Positions 46,621 through 55,340 of a stretch of 64,000 nt of DNA are shown here, in pieces. The translations under genes and the position numbers were made by a program. Under the pieces are notes generated by a model. It had not been told where the DNA came from, searched no databases, and saw nothing but the letters and a program-made list of their open reading frames with translations. This DNA comes from Affinundibacterium nitidum. GTDB lineage: Bacteria; Pseudomonadota; Gammaproteobacteria; Burkholderiales; Burkholderiaceae_D. Position 1 is the first letter of the stretch. Every line of letters starts with the position of its first letter. Where the stretch lies: assembly GCF_014284155.1 (NCBI RefSeq), contig NZ_JACOFZ010000005.1, forward strand, positions 1 through 64,000, written 5' to 3'.

Positions 46621-46728
46621 TGTTGTTTCTTCGCGCTGGCCATGATTTTCATGAGTTCTATATTCTTTGGCAACACTCTCACCAGCTTTTGTATGATTGC
46701 TCGATGGTAATTCCAGTGTTGTTGTAAA

Positions 46729-46746
46729 TTGACGTTTACGTTAACT
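46729..46746. promoter_or_regulatory. Candidate LiuR operator (liuR / MBL intergenic region)
   Basis: The 19-base string AATTGACGTTTACGTTAAC at 46727-46745 recurs exactly upstream of liuA (47237-47255). Here only the left half (TTGACGT) and the core are conserved; the right half reads ACTGCGT rather than ACGTCAA. It lies about 80 bp before liuR. Sites of this kind are known for MerR-type LiuR regulators of Proteobacteria; the assignment rests on the repetition and gene context. Confidence 0.7.
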
Positions 46747-46825
46747 GCGTTTCAGGTAAGATTCTAAATTCAAAACCGATCTGAAATTCGGTTTTCGTCT
46801 TCGTTTGACCAAAAAAACTTTAATA

Positions 46826-47218
46826 ATGGCAACTTATACAATTACCGAATTAGCAAAAGAATTCGACATTACCCCGCGTGCGATCCGCTTTTATGAGGAC
46901 CAAGGTCTCATTAGTCCAAAGCGGGAAGGCCCTAGTGGACGCAATCGTGTGTACTCGGCACGTGAGCGCACACATCTCAAATTAACCTTACGTGGTAAGC
47001 GTTTGGGTTTGAGCCTGTCGGACATCAAGCATCTAGTGACGATGTATGACTCGCCCAAAGACACAGAAGTTCAATTGCAAAGTTTTCTAGAAGTCTTGGC
47101 CAAACATCGTGCATCTTTGGAACAACAAAGAGAAGACATCGAAGTGATGTTGGCTGAAATCAAGGCGCATGAGGACGAAAGCCAACGATTGCTGATAATT
47201 GCTAAAAAAGCAAAATAA
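46826..47218 (+). CDS. liuR: MerR-family regulator of leucine/isovalerate catabolism
   Basis: The ATG at 46826 gives 130 residues; a TTG seven codons earlier is the alternative. The N-terminal MerR winged helix reads YTITELAKEFDITPRAIRFYEDQGLISPKREG, with RERTHLKLTLRGKRLGLSLSDIKHLV completing it. A dimerising coiled coil (FLEVLAKHRASLEQQREDIEVMLAEI) follows. No metal-binding cysteines occur, as expected for LiuR, which responds to a branched-chain acyl-CoA intermediate. Located directly before liuA, with the same palindrome in front of both genes, it should autoregulate and control the liu genes. Confidence 0.9.
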   Translation: MATYTITELAKEFDITPRAIRFYEDQGLISPKREGPSGRNRVYSARERTHLKLTLRGKRLGLSLSDIKHLVTMYDSPKDTEVQLQSFLEVLAKHRASLEQQREDIEVMLAEIKAHEDESQRLLIIAKKAK

Positions 47219-47238
47219 TTGTTGAGGAAAGGCGCGAA

Positions 47239-47260
47239 TTGACGTTTACGTTAACGTCAA
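47239..47260 (+). promoter_or_regulatory. LiuR operator and promoter of liuA
   Basis: Arms TTGACGT (47239-47245) and ACGTCAA (47254-47260) are perfectly inverted around the core TTACGTTA. TTGACG also fits a -35 hexamer, and AAGTAT at 47265-47270 is about 20 bp away, the extended spacing typical of MerR-type promoters. It sits 184 bp before the liuA ATG, leaving a long leader. Spacing to the -10 is my reading and uncertain; the palindrome itself is certain. Confidence 0.75.
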
Positions 47261-47443
47261 TTCAAAGTATCATTTTCCTCATCCGATAGCCTTGCAAATA
47301 AGCGCACGGCTATCTCAGGAATTAGTAGTGAAAACGGCGACTGTGAAGCAGACGCTGGGCATATAATCAAAGGCTGACCAAAATAGCTGTGTCATGTGCC
47401 CGAATTGTGTAGATCGATTCACCCCCATTTTATCGAGGAAACT

Positions 47444-48628
47444 ATGTTGCACTTACCAGGTTTAACGTTTGATCACGGCGAAGACATTGCAGCTTTGCGC
47501 GAAGCAGTTCAACAATTCGCTGCGGCTGAAATCGCGCCGCTCGCTGCAGAGATGGATAGAACCGATCAATTCCCTATGCACTTGTGGAAGAAATTGGGTG
47601 ACATGGGCTTGCATGGCATGACGGTCTCAGAGGAATACGGTGGTGCGAACATGGGTTACTTGGCGCACATCATCGCCATGGAAGAAATTTCTCGCGCTTC
47701 GGCTTCCGTTGGTTTGTCTTACGGCGCGCATTCCAATTTGTGCGTGAACCAAATCAACCGCAACGGCAATGCAGAGCAAAAAGCGAAATACCTGCCGAAA
47801 CTGATTTCTGGTGATCACGTGGGTGCCTTGGCGATGTCTGAGCCTAACGCTGGTTCCGACGTTGTGAGCATGAAATTGCGCGCTGATTTGAAAGGTGATC
47901 GCTACGTCTTGAACGGTAACAAAATGTGGATCACTAATGGCCCAGATGCAGATACTTTAGTGGTCTATGCGAAAACAGATTTGGAAGCGGGCCCACGCGG
48001 CATGACGGCTTTCATTATCGAAAAAGGCTATAAAGGTTTCAGCATCGCGCAAAAACTCGACAAGCTCGGTATGCGCGGCTCACATACAGGCGAGTTGGTT
48101 TTCCAAGATTGCGAAGTACCAGTGGAGAACGTACTCGGTGGTGTTGGTAAAGGCGTTAATGTTTTGATGTCTGGTTTGGACTTCGAACGTGCAGTTTTGT
48201 CTGGCGGCCCACTGGGCATTATGCAAGCGTGTATGGACGTCGTCGTTCCTTACATCCACGAACGCAAACAATTTGGTCAAGCCATCGGTGAATTTCAACT
48301 GATGCAAGGCAAGATTGCTGATATGTATTCCACCATGATGGCATGTAAGGCTTACGTCTATGCAGTGGGTGAAGCTTGCGTACGCGCGAAAACACCAGAA
48401 GCAACACGGGCTTTGCGTAAAGACGCAGCCGGCGCGATTTTGTACTCCGCTGAAAAAGCAACGTGGATGGCCGGTGAAGCGATCCAAACCTTGGGTGGGA
48501 ATGGTTACATCAACGAATACTCAGTAGGTCGTTTGTGGCGTGATGCGAAGTTGTATGAGATTGGTGCGGGTACGAGTGAGATTCGCCGTATGCTGATAGG
48601 ACGGGAACTGTTCGCCGAAACTCTGTGA
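47444..48628 (+). CDS. liuA: Isovaleryl-CoA dehydrogenase
   Basis: The ATG at 47444 follows CGAGGAA; an upstream GTG adds 16 non-conserved codons. The 394-residue flavoenzyme oxidises isovaleryl-CoA to 3-methylcrotonyl-CoA, passing electrons to ETF. Acyl-CoA dehydrogenase landmarks are [20 protein letters not shown] and [19 protein letters not shown]. The catalytic base of the isovaleryl type is E248 in [17 protein letters not shown], which places it on the helix position characteristic of IVD rather than at the C-terminal site of other family members. [16 protein letters not shown] closes it. It is preceded by a LiuR operator and followed by a 98-bp palindromic repeat. Confidence 0.95.
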   Translation: MLHLPGLTFDHGEDIAALREAVQQFAAAEIAPLAAEMDRTDQFPMHLWKKLGDMGLHGMTVSEEYGGANMGYLAHIIAMEEISRASASVGLSYGAHSNLCVNQINRNGNAEQKAKYLPKLISGDHVGALAMSEPNAGSDVVSMKLRADLKGDRYVLNGNKMWITNGPDADTLVVYAKTDLEAGPRGMTAFIIEKGYKGFSIAQKLDKLGMRGSHTGELVFQDCEVPVENVLGGVGKGVNVLMSGLDFERAVLSGGPLGIMQACMDVVVPYIHERKQFGQAIGEFQLMQGKIADMYSTMMACKAYVYAVGEACVRAKTPEATRALRKDAAGAILYSAEKATWMAGEAIQTLGGNGYINEYSVGRLWRDAKLYEIGAGTSEIRRMLIGRELFAETL

Positions 48629-48640
48629 TGACGCATCGAT

Positions 48641-48738
48641 AAATCCGATTCTGGGGTGCATTTCGGCGTTGCCGGTCCTCGCAATATTGACATATTGCTG
48701 CGGGCGGCGCCTTAAACTGTCTCCCCATAATCGAATTT
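48641..48738. repeat. 98-bp palindromic intergenic repeat, copy 1
   Basis: The unit begins AAATCCGATT and ends TCGAATTT, which are near-inverted. At its centre, GCAATAT (48681-48687) and ATATTGC (48692-48698) form a perfect 7-bp stem with a 4-nt loop. A second copy with the same 98-bp length lies at 57463-57560. Its function is unknown; it could be a REP-like hairpin protecting or processing the mRNA. Confidence 0.8.
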
Positions 48739-48834
48739 CTCAACGGTCATTGGTTCGTAGTACGCAATTCTGAAAATCGTTGAACTCGGTTCCTTGCGAG
48801 TTTGTGTTGAGAGGTTTTGAAACGGTTGACGCTT

Positions 48835-50601
48835 ATGCCCCAAATCGCCTTTCCTAAATTGTTGTCTTCGCAAATTGCATTTGACATTGCAAGGACCATA
48901 CTCGACGGTTTTGATAAGCATTACCGTTTGTTTCGAGCGACGACGCAAATGGCGAAGCAGCGCTTCGAACGTGGCAATTGGAAAGCAGCGCAAGAAGATG
49001 CGCGTGAGCGGATAGCTTACTATGACAAGCGTGCCAAAGAATGCGTACAGATTCTGGAAGATGAGTACGATAGCGACGATCTGACCGATGAAGTTTGGCG
49101 TGAAGTGAAGCTACATTACATGGGTTTGCTGATCGATCATTTGCGCCCCGAGTTAGCGGAAACTTTTTTCAATACGGTCTGCACGAAACTCTTACATCGC
49201 ACGTATTTTCATAACGACTTCATTTTCGTGCGTCCCGCCACAGCGACTGATTACATCGAGCGAGAAGATACGCCAGCGACCTATCGCGTCTATTACCCAG
49301 CAGCCGATGGCCTGAGTTTTAGTCTGAAACGTATCGTCACTAACTTCCAATTGCAAACACCATTCGCGCATCTTGACGCCGATTTGGCGAAAGTGGAAGC
49401 GCGACTGCTCGAACAATTTGGTGATATGCGCTTCGAGCCGAATCATCAGTTCCAAGTACTGGCAAGTCTATTCTTTCGCAATAAGGCTGCCTACATCATC
49501 GGTAAGAGTATCAACGGTAATCAAGAAATGCCATTTGTGATTCCTATCATTCACAATAAGAATCGTGAATTGATTTTGGATACGGTGCTGTTTGATAACA
49601 TGCACATCACCGTCTTGTTTTCGTTCACGCGTGCCTACTTCATGGTCGATATGGATGTACCATCGGCCTACGTGCAGTTCATTCGAAGTATTTTGCCGCG
49701 CAAACCGCGCAGTGAAATTTACACCATGCTGGGTTTGCAAAAGCATGGCAAGAATTTGTTTTATCGTGACTTCCTGCATCACCTCAAGTATTCCTCAGAC
49801 ATGATTGAAGCTGCGCCTGGTATTCGCGGTCTCGTGATGTTGGTGTTTGCATTGCCATCGTTTCCCTACGTCTTCAAGCTGATCAAAGATAGCTTTCCGC
49901 CGCCGAAAGAAACCACTAAGGCCTTGATTAAAGAGAAGTATCAACTAGTTAAAAACCATGATCGCGTAGGGCGCTTGGCCGATACTTTAGAGTATTCCGA
50001 TGTGGCGTTTCCGCGCGCTCGCTTCTCCGAAGATCTGTTGGCGGAAATCCGTCGTTATGCGCCGTCGATTTTGGAAGTCAGTGATGATGAAGTCATTATC
50101 AAACATTTGTACATTGAACGCCGCATGACGCCTTTGAATATCTGGCTAACAGAAGCAGAGCAAAAAGGTGATGACGCAGCGATGGAGCATGCGATTGTCG
50201 AGTACGGCAATGCGATTAAGGAATTAGTCGGAGCAAATATTTTCCCTGGCGATATGTTGTACAAGAATTTTGGTGTGACACGCCATAAGCGTGTGGTGTT
50301 CTATGACTACGATGAAATCGAAACCATCGTCGACTGCAATTTCAGAAATATCCCACAGCCACGCAATGAAGAAGATGAAATGTCAGCAGAGCCTTGGTAT
50401 CCGATTGCCAAGAATGATGTATTCCCAGAACAGTTCGGCACCTTCTTGCTTGGAAATGCCAAGGTCAAACAGTATTTTATGAAACATCACGCTGACTTGC
50501 TGACGGCGAAATATTGGCAAGAGCGTAAAGATCGCATTGTGAAGGGGAAGGTGGATGATGTGTTTCCTTATCCCCAATCAATTCGATTTGGGGGAGGCTG
50601 A
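48835..50601 (+). CDS. aceK: Bifunctional isocitrate dehydrogenase kinase/phosphatase
   Basis: From the ATG at 48835 (a TTG at 48817 is an alternative) the product has 588 residues, the usual AceK length. The N-terminus is typical ([24 protein letters not shown]), and the [28 protein letters not shown] region with [18 protein letters not shown] marks the regulatory and kinase parts. AceK phosphorylates and inactivates isocitrate dehydrogenase to route isocitrate into the glyoxylate shunt, needed for growth on acetyl-CoA-yielding substrates such as leucine. The reading frame ends in a TGA that belongs to the tandem repeat starting at 50592. No aceA/aceB lie in the window. Confidence 0.95.
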   Translation: MPQIAFPKLLSSQIAFDIARTILDGFDKHYRLFRATTQMAKQRFERGNWKAAQEDARERIAYYDKRAKECVQILEDEYDSDDLTDEVWREVKLHYMGLLIDHLRPELAETFFNTVCTKLLHRTYFHNDFIFVRPATATDYIEREDTPATYRVYYPAADGLSFSLKRIVTNFQLQTPFAHLDADLAKVEARLLEQFGDMRFEPNHQFQVLASLFFRNKAAYIIGKSINGNQEMPFVIPIIHNKNRELILDTVLFDNMHITVLFSFTRAYFMVDMDVPSAYVQFIRSILPRKPRSEIYTMLGLQKHGKNLFYRDFLHHLKYSSDMIEAAPGIRGLVMLVFALPSFPYVFKLIKDSFPPPKETTKALIKEKYQLVKNHDRVGRLADTLEYSDVAFPRARFSEDLLAEIRRYAPSILEVSDDEVIIKHLYIERRMTPLNIWLTEAEQKGDDAAMEHAIVEYGNAIKELVGANIFPGDMLYKNFGVTRHKRVVFYDYDEIETIVDCNFRNIPQPRNEEDEMSAEPWYPIAKNDVFPEQFGTFLLGNAKVKQYFMKHHADLLTAKYWQERKDRIVKGKVDDVFPYPQSIRFGGG

Positions 50602-50831
50602 CGCAATCACGCCCCAGCGTTGTTGCGCCGTCTCGCCGTGCATGCGCACTGTCTTCGACGGCACGCCTAGCTGGGACGCGATTGCGTCAGCCTCTTGAAG
50701 TTGGGGGAGGAGGGAGGTTGAAGAAAGTATGCCCCAGCGTTGATGTGCCGTCTCGCCGCGCATGTGCACTGTCTTCGATGGCACGCTTAGCTGGGACGTG
50801 ATTGCGTCAGCCTCTTGAGTATTAGAAGAAA
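50592..50831. repeat. Two tandem copies (120-bp period) of a palindromic repeat
   Basis: Cores at 50611-50699 and 50731-50819 are about 90% alike over 89 bp, offset by exactly 120 bp. In copy 1, AGGCTGACGCAATCACG (50595-50611) and CGCGATTGCGTCAGCCT are inverted with one mismatch, and CCCAGC/GCTGGG continue the stem. Copy 2 lacks the outer left arm. The sequence starts inside aceK and gives its stop codon. This fills the 337-bp aceK-thiolase gap together with the short repeat at 50836 and a T/A-rich leader. Confidence 0.8.
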
Positions 50832-50835
50832 ATTT

Positions 50836-50859
50836 GTAGGGCGGGTGAAACCCGCGCTG
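50836..50859. repeat. GTAGGGCGGGT-type repeat (short copy)
   Basis: GTAGGGCGGGTGAAACCCGCGCTG contains the inverted halves GCGGGT and ACCCGC. It is half of the longer element at 54785-54852. Related fragments occur at 9288 and about 55301. Confidence 0.7.
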
Positions 50860-50938
50860 AAAAGTAAAAATTCTGTTTTGTATCGAAGTAGTTAAAAAAA
50901 TTTTTAAAAAGTAGTTACCAATAAATCCGGAGAAAACC

Positions 50939-52120
50939 ATGAATGATCCTATCGTAATCGTCGGCGCTGCTCGTACACCTATGGGTGCGTTTCAAAGTGA
51001 TTTCGCTTCTTTGACAGCGAGCCAACTCGGTGCTGTGGCGATTAAGGCTGCGGTTGAACGTGCTGGTGTTAAACCAGAATTGATTGAAGAAGTCTTGTTT
51101 GGTAACTGCTTGATGGCAGGCCAAGGTCAAGCGCCAGCGCGCCAAGCTTTGTTGGCAGCGGGTTTGCCATTTTCGACGGGTGCAGTGACTTTGTCGAAGA
51201 TGTGCGGTTCCGCAATGAAAGCCACGATGATGGCCTACGATGCGCTCCTCGCTGGCAGCAATGAAGTGCTTGTGTCTGGCGGTATGGAATCGATGACTAA
51301 CGCGCCTTACATTATTCCTAAAGCACGCGGTGGCTATCGTATCGGTCACGGCACGATTATGGATCACATGATGCTTGATGGTTTGGAGGATGCTTATGAC
51401 AAAGGTCGTTCTATGGGCACTTTCGCAGAAGACTGTTCCGCTAAGTATGGTTTCACACGCGAAGCGCAAGATGCGTTTGCTATCGCTTCCGTGACACGCG
51501 CACAAGCGGCCGCTAGCAGCGGTGGTTTTGCTTGGGAAATTACGCCTGTCACAGTATCTGGCCGTAGTGGTGATGTGGTCATCGATAAAGACGAAGGCCC
51601 ATTGAAAGCCAAGCTCGACAAGATTCCTAATTTGAAACCAGCGTTCAAAAAAGACGGCACAATCACAGCAGCATCTTCTTCCTCGATTAACGATGGCGCA
51701 GCAGCTTTGGTCTTGATGCGTGAATCGAAGGCGAAAGAATTGGGTTTGACGCCAATCGCGAAAATTTTGGGTCATGCTACGCACGCACAAGAACCAGGTT
51801 GGTTCACCACAGCACCAGTGGGCTCTATCGAAAAACTCTACAAAAAAGTCGGTTGGACAACAGCTGATGTCGATTTGTTTGAAGTCAACGAAGCTTTCGC
51901 CGCGGTGCCAATGGCAGCGATGCATGACCTCGGTATTTCTCACGACAAGATGAACGTGCACGGCGGCGCATGTGCGTTGGGCCACCCAATCGGCGCATCG
52001 GGTGCTCGTATCATCGTCACCTTGATCGGTGCCTTGAAAGCACGCGGTGGTAAGCGCGGTGTGGCGTCTTTGTGTATCGGTGGTGGTGAAGCGACTGCGA
52101 TGGCGATTGAGTTGGTGTAA
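50939..52120 (+). CDS. Acetyl-CoA C-acetyltransferase / acyltransferase (thiolase)
   Basis: This 393-residue thiolase has CGGAGAAA as ribosome site. Catalytic residues are clear: C89 in LSKMCGSAMKA (acyl-enzyme cysteine), the NEAFAAVPM loop, the histidine in HGGACALGHPIGASGAR, and the second cysteine in VASLCIGGGEATAM. It would cleave acetoacetyl-CoA (the end product of leucine degradation via HMG-CoA lyase and CoA transfer) to two acetyl-CoA, or act on beta-oxidation intermediates. Its place in the liu cluster favours the first role. The antisense strand carries an apparent 418-codon frame that is only a shadow. Confidence 0.93.
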   Translation: MNDPIVIVGAARTPMGAFQSDFASLTASQLGAVAIKAAVERAGVKPELIEEVLFGNCLMAGQGQAPARQALLAAGLPFSTGAVTLSKMCGSAMKATMMAYDALLAGSNEVLVSGGMESMTNAPYIIPKARGGYRIGHGTIMDHMMLDGLEDAYDKGRSMGTFAEDCSAKYGFTREAQDAFAIASVTRAQAAASSGGFAWEITPVTVSGRSGDVVIDKDEGPLKAKLDKIPNLKPAFKKDGTITAASSSSINDGAAALVLMRESKAKELGLTPIAKILGHATHAQEPGWFTTAPVGSIEKLYKKVGWTTADVDLFEVNEAFAAVPMAAMHDLGISHDKMNVHGGACALGHPIGASGARIIVTLIGALKARGGKRGVASLCIGGGEATAMAIELV

Positions 52121-52129
52121 TTGCTGAGT

Positions 52130-52210
52130 CATTCCTGCCAAGGCAGGAATCCAGCGGCGTCGTCTGAGCAAGGAAAGACGCTGGGCTCCTGCCTTCGCAG
52201 GAGCGACAAC
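52130..52210. repeat. Two-hairpin intergenic repeat
   Basis: ATTCCTGCC (52131-52139) pairs with GGCAGGAAT (52142-52150) around a two-base loop, and GCTCCTGC (52185-52192) pairs with GCAGGAGC (52197-52204). CCAGCG and CGCTGG link the two hairpins into a larger cruciform. Elements of the TCCTGCGAAGGCAGGA type are common in betaproteobacteria. A transcriptional stop after the thiolase is possible but no T tract follows. Confidence 0.75.
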
Positions 52211-52243
52211 TGATTTTTAGCTTAACAAAACGGAGCGCAAGTA

Positions 52244-52912
52244 ATGCCAACAGCCTTAATCATCGGAGCCTCACGCGGTATTGGTCGTGAATTTGCACGT
52301 CAATACAAAGCCGATGGCTGGCGTGTTATCGCCACTGCTCGCAAGTCCGAGGACCTTGCCGAGCTGACTGCGCATGGTTGTGAAGCCTTGCCTTTGGATG
52401 TGAATAAGCTCAACGATTGTGCTGGTTTAGCGTGGCGACTTGATGATGAAAAGATTGATGTCGCTATCTTTAATGCGGGTTTGCTCGGCCCTCGTACGCC
52501 AAGCATGCAATCGCCTGAGCAAACGACTTTTGATGAAGTCATGCATACCAATGTACTAGCTGCCATGCGCATCTTGCCTCTGCTGTTGCCATTGGTCGAA
52601 AACGCGGCGGGGAAATTAGCCGTACTGTCATCAGATATGGGTTCTATTGGCAGCCGCAATAACCCGCAAGTGTGGTTGTATCGCGCGAGTAAGGCGGCCG
52701 TGAATTCAGTGTTGAAAGATACGTCCTTGTGCGCACAAAGCGCGACCTGCATCGCTTTTCATCCCGGTTGGGTGCAGACCGATATGGGCGGTCCAGGTGC
52801 GCAGCTTACCGTCGATGTGAGTGTCGCAGGGATGCGAAAGGTGTTAGCAGAAAGCAGTCGAGAAAAGAATGGCTGTTTCTTGAGTTATAGCGGCACGCAA
52901 TTGGATTGGTAG
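52244..52912 (+). CDS. Short-chain dehydrogenase/reductase
   Basis: This 222-residue SDR has the nucleotide motif GASRGIG near residues 8-14, followed by the usual NAG segment (FNAGLLGPRTP). The catalytic triad is SSDMGSIG (Ser) and YRASKAAVN (Tyr-x-x-x-Lys), with HPGWVQTDMGG after it. ATARKS points to NADP(H). The substrate is unknown, and proteins of this csgA-like subgroup are short. In the liu cluster it may work on a branched hydroxyacyl compound, but this is only location. It is separated by 67 bp from the next gene. Confidence 0.88.
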   Translation: MPTALIIGASRGIGREFARQYKADGWRVIATARKSEDLAELTAHGCEALPLDVNKLNDCAGLAWRLDDEKIDVAIFNAGLLGPRTPSMQSPEQTTFDEVMHTNVLAAMRILPLLLPLVENAAGKLAVLSSDMGSIGSRNNPQVWLYRASKAAVNSVLKDTSLCAQSATCIAFHPGWVQTDMGGPGAQLTVDVSVAGMRKVLAESSREKNGCFLSYSGTQLDW

Positions 52913-52979
52913 TTATCGAAGAGCTCAATTGCTACAAAGTACAAGAGAGTTCCAGGAATTTTTTGAAATAGGCAAAGAA

Positions 52980-54113
52980 ATGCAACTAACATCAGAACAC
53001 GAAATGATCCGCGACGCCGTGCGTAGCTTTGTGCAAGAGCGCATCACACCAAATGCGGCACGTTGGGATAAAGAGCATCATTTCCCTGCTGAGGAATTGA
53101 AAGAATTGGCGGCCATGGGTGCCTATGGTGTCGCTGTGCCAGAAGAGCTAGGTGGTGCAGGCATGGATTATTTATCCTTGGCCTTGGTGCTCGAAGAAAT
53201 CGCTGCAGGTGATGGTGGAACTTCGACAGTAGTGTCGGTCAACAACTGCCCTGTCTGCAGCATAGGCATGATGTATGCGAACGCAGAACAAAAAGAGCAA
53301 TGGTTGCGTCCACTCGCGAGTGGAGAAAAACTCGGCGCGTTTTGTTTGACCGAACCGCACGCCGGTAGTGATGCCTCTGATTTGCGCACGACGGCAAAGA
53401 AAGAAGGCGATGAATATGTCTTGAATGGCGTGAAGCAATTCATCACCAGCGGCAAGCATGCCGATGTCGCGATCGTGATGGCCGTGACCGACAAAGCAGC
53501 CGGTAAAAAAGGGATCAGCGCGTTTTGGGTCGATACCAAAACGCCAGGCTATATTGTTGCAAGCCTTGAACATAAGATGGGGCAGCACTCTTCCGACACC
53601 GCACAAATCTTGTTTGAAAACTGCCGTATCCCCGCCGCGAATCTGATCGGTGAAGAGGGCATGGGTTACAAGATCGCTTTATCTGGACTGGAAGGCGGCC
53701 GTATCGGTATCGCTTCACAATCGGTTGGTATGGCCCGCGCTGCATTTGAAGCGGCCCTCACTTACGCCAAAGATCGCCGCACCTTTGGCAAAGCGATCTT
53801 TGAACATCAAGCGGTGCAATTCCGTTTGGCCGATATGGCGACACAGATTGAAGCAGCACGCCAATTGATCTGGCATGCGGCAAGTATGAAAGATGCAGGT
53901 AAGCCATGTTTGAAAGAGGCAGCAATGGCGAAGTTATTTGCGTCTGAAATGGCAGAGAAAGTATGCTCCGATGCGATTCAAATTCATGGCGGGTATGGCT
54001 ATGTGAGTGATTTCCCCGTCGAACGAATCTATCGTGATGTGCGTGTATGCCAGATCTATGAAGGTAGTTCGGACATTCAGAAGATTTTGATTGGCCGTGG
54101 GTTGATGGATTGA
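52980..54113 (+). CDS. Acyl-CoA dehydrogenase
   Basis: I choose the ATG at 52980 (GGCAAAGAA upstream), as the 17 codons before it are not conserved-looking. The 377-residue product shows FCLTEPHAGSDASDLRTTA, KQFITSGKHADVAIVMA and FGKAIFEHQAVQFRLADMATQIEAARQL. The putative catalytic Glu is in the late position QIYEGSSDIQKI, as in short-chain and branched-chain dehydrogenases, and unlike liuA. The substrate could be butyryl-CoA, 2-methylbutyryl-CoA or isobutyryl-CoA; its presence beside the liu genes hints at isoleucine or valine chain oxidation. Confidence 0.9.
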   Translation: MQLTSEHEMIRDAVRSFVQERITPNAARWDKEHHFPAEELKELAAMGAYGVAVPEELGGAGMDYLSLALVLEEIAAGDGGTSTVVSVNNCPVCSIGMMYANAEQKEQWLRPLASGEKLGAFCLTEPHAGSDASDLRTTAKKEGDEYVLNGVKQFITSGKHADVAIVMAVTDKAAGKKGISAFWVDTKTPGYIVASLEHKMGQHSSDTAQILFENCRIPAANLIGEEGMGYKIALSGLEGGRIGIASQSVGMARAAFEAALTYAKDRRTFGKAIFEHQAVQFRLADMATQIEAARQLIWHAASMKDAGKPCLKEAAMAKLFASEMAEKVCSDAIQIHGGYGYVSDFPVERIYRDVRVCQIYEGSSDIQKILIGRGLMD

Positions 54114-54173
54114 TTGTTTGATTGTCTGAGTTTGCGAACGTAATTTCTTGTGTGGATGAATTGAGGAGTGGTA

Positions 54174-54779
54174 ATGAGTAATCGCATCGAATACTGGTTT
54201 GACTACGTTTCACCTTATGCGTATTTGACCACGCAAGTGATTGAAGAGCTCGCCGCCAAATATGGCCGCGAAATCGAATGGAAGCCGATGTTATTGGGCG
54301 TCGTGTTTAAAACCACGAACTCCAGTCCATTGACTATGCGTCCACCTATCATGGCGAATTATCACCAACATGATATGGAACGCTCGGCGCGTTTTGCAGG
54401 TTTGCCTTTTGTGTTGCCTGAGCCATTTCCGATCAATACGCAAAACACGGCACGTGTGTGTTTGTGGATGAAAGAAGTTGCTCCACAACGTGTGGGTGAA
54501 TTCACTCGTGGGGTAACGAAAGCTTACTTCTCTGGCCCTGCAGGATTGAATGATATTGCGTGGTTAGCAGAATACGTGAGCCAAATGGGATTAGACGGCA
54601 CAGCCGCTGCGGCCGCCTGTAAAGACGAACGCTATAAAGCACAGTTGGCTGCTGCCTGCGAAGAAGCCGTCAGCAAAGGTGTGTTCGGCGCACCATGGGT
54701 GATTGTGGATGGTGAACCATTCTGGGGTAATGATCGTTTGCCTCAACTAGAAAAATGGTTAGCAACAGGCGGGTTTTAA
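54174..54779 (+). CDS. 2-hydroxychromene-2-carboxylate isomerase-like protein (DsbA/GST-kappa fold)
   Basis: The ATG at 54174 has GAGGAG properly placed; a GTG two codons earlier is less likely. The 201-residue protein belongs to the DsbA family of thioredoxin folds, HCCA-isomerase branch: YWFDYVSPYAYLTTQVI has the Ser that binds glutathione in this family, KPMLLGVVFKTTNSSPL is the GST-kappa-like segment, and FGAPWVIVDGEPFWGNDRL is the cis-Pro region. Classic members isomerise a naphthalene-pathway intermediate, but many copies sit in fatty-acid or liu clusters with unknown role. No aromatic pathway genes lie nearby. Confidence 0.85.
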   Translation: MSNRIEYWFDYVSPYAYLTTQVIEELAAKYGREIEWKPMLLGVVFKTTNSSPLTMRPPIMANYHQHDMERSARFAGLPFVLPEPFPINTQNTARVCLWMKEVAPQRVGEFTRGVTKAYFSGPAGLNDIAWLAEYVSQMGLDGTAAAAACKDERYKAQLAAACEEAVSKGVFGAPWVIVDGEPFWGNDRLPQLEKWLATGGF

Positions 54780-54784
54780 TTTTT

Positions 54785-54852
54785 GTAGGGCGGGTGCGAC
54801 CCACGCCGCCAGACCTTTAAACAAAGAGCAGCGCGGGTTGCACCCGCCCTAC
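54785..54852. repeat. GTAGGGCGGGT palindromic repeat (full copy)
   Basis: GTAGGGCGGGTG (54785-54796) and CACCCGCCCTAC (54841-54852) are perfectly inverted over 12 bp, with CGACCC and GGGTTG nearly pairing beyond them. The 68-bp element lies between the HCCA-like and rhodanese genes. A half copy lies at 50836. Confidence 0.85.
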
Positions 54853-54890
54853 GAGAACGAACTGACCTAAAAAGCGAGATGGGAAGAGAC

Positions 54891-55289
54891 ATGAAAAAAG
54901 GCTACAAACAATTAGTCGACGAAGCAAACGCGCAAATCAAAACCTATAACGTGGCAGAAGCGCAAGCCAAATTGGCCGACCCCAATGTGCAATTCATCGA
55001 CGTGCGTGATGTTCGTGAACTAGAAAGGGAAGGCGTCATTCCCGGCGCATTCCACGCGCCACGCGGCATGATCGAGTTCTGGGTCGACCCCGATTCACCT
55101 TACTTCAAACCCGTATTCGGCGAGAACAAAGAATTCATCCTGTTCTGTGCAGCTGGCTGGCGCAGTGCGTTGACGACAAAAACAGTGCAAGACATGGGCC
55201 TAGAAAATGTCGCCCACATCGACGGCGGCTTTGGCGCATGGAAGGCAGCGGGTGCGCCTACGGCGGTGAAAGAAAGCAAGAAAGTATAG
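54891..55289 (+). CDS. Rhodanese-like sulfurtransferase domain protein
   Basis: The ATG at 54891 follows GGGAAGAGA; an ATG four codons upstream is weaker. The 132-residue protein is a single rhodanese domain: VQFIDVRDVRELEREGVIPGAFHAPRGM and the active-site loop LFCAAGWRSALT with the persulfide cysteine, then LENVAHIDGGFGAWKAAGAP. It could transfer sulfur to cyanide, a thiol or a protein partner. Bio genes downstream need Fe-S sulfur, but a link to BioB is speculation. It is followed at 51 bp by a YchJ-type gene, plausibly co-transcribed. Confidence 0.87.
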   Translation: MKKGYKQLVDEANAQIKTYNVAEAQAKLADPNVQFIDVRDVRELEREGVIPGAFHAPRGMIEFWVDPDSPYFKPVFGENKEFILFCAAGWRSALTTKTVQDMGLENVAHIDGGFGAWKAAGAPTAVKESKKV

Positions 55290-55340
55290 TGGACAAAAGG
55301 CGGGCGCAACCCTCGCTGCAAAGAAACGATTAGGTAAAGC

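Noticed and set aside
50592-50831. Possible CRISPR array because of tandem direct repeats
   Set aside because: There are only two long (about 89-bp) imperfect units with internal dyad symmetry, no short spacers and no cas genes.
50578-50940. 120-codon minus-strand frame across the tandem repeats
   Set aside because: The apparent internal protein repeat (SKTVHMRGETA-like) is just translation of the duplicated palindromic DNA.
50915-52171. 418-codon open frame antisense to the thiolase gene
   Set aside because: It is very rich in His, Cys, Arg and Trp with no family pattern, and lies exactly opposite a clear thiolase; it is a codon-bias shadow.
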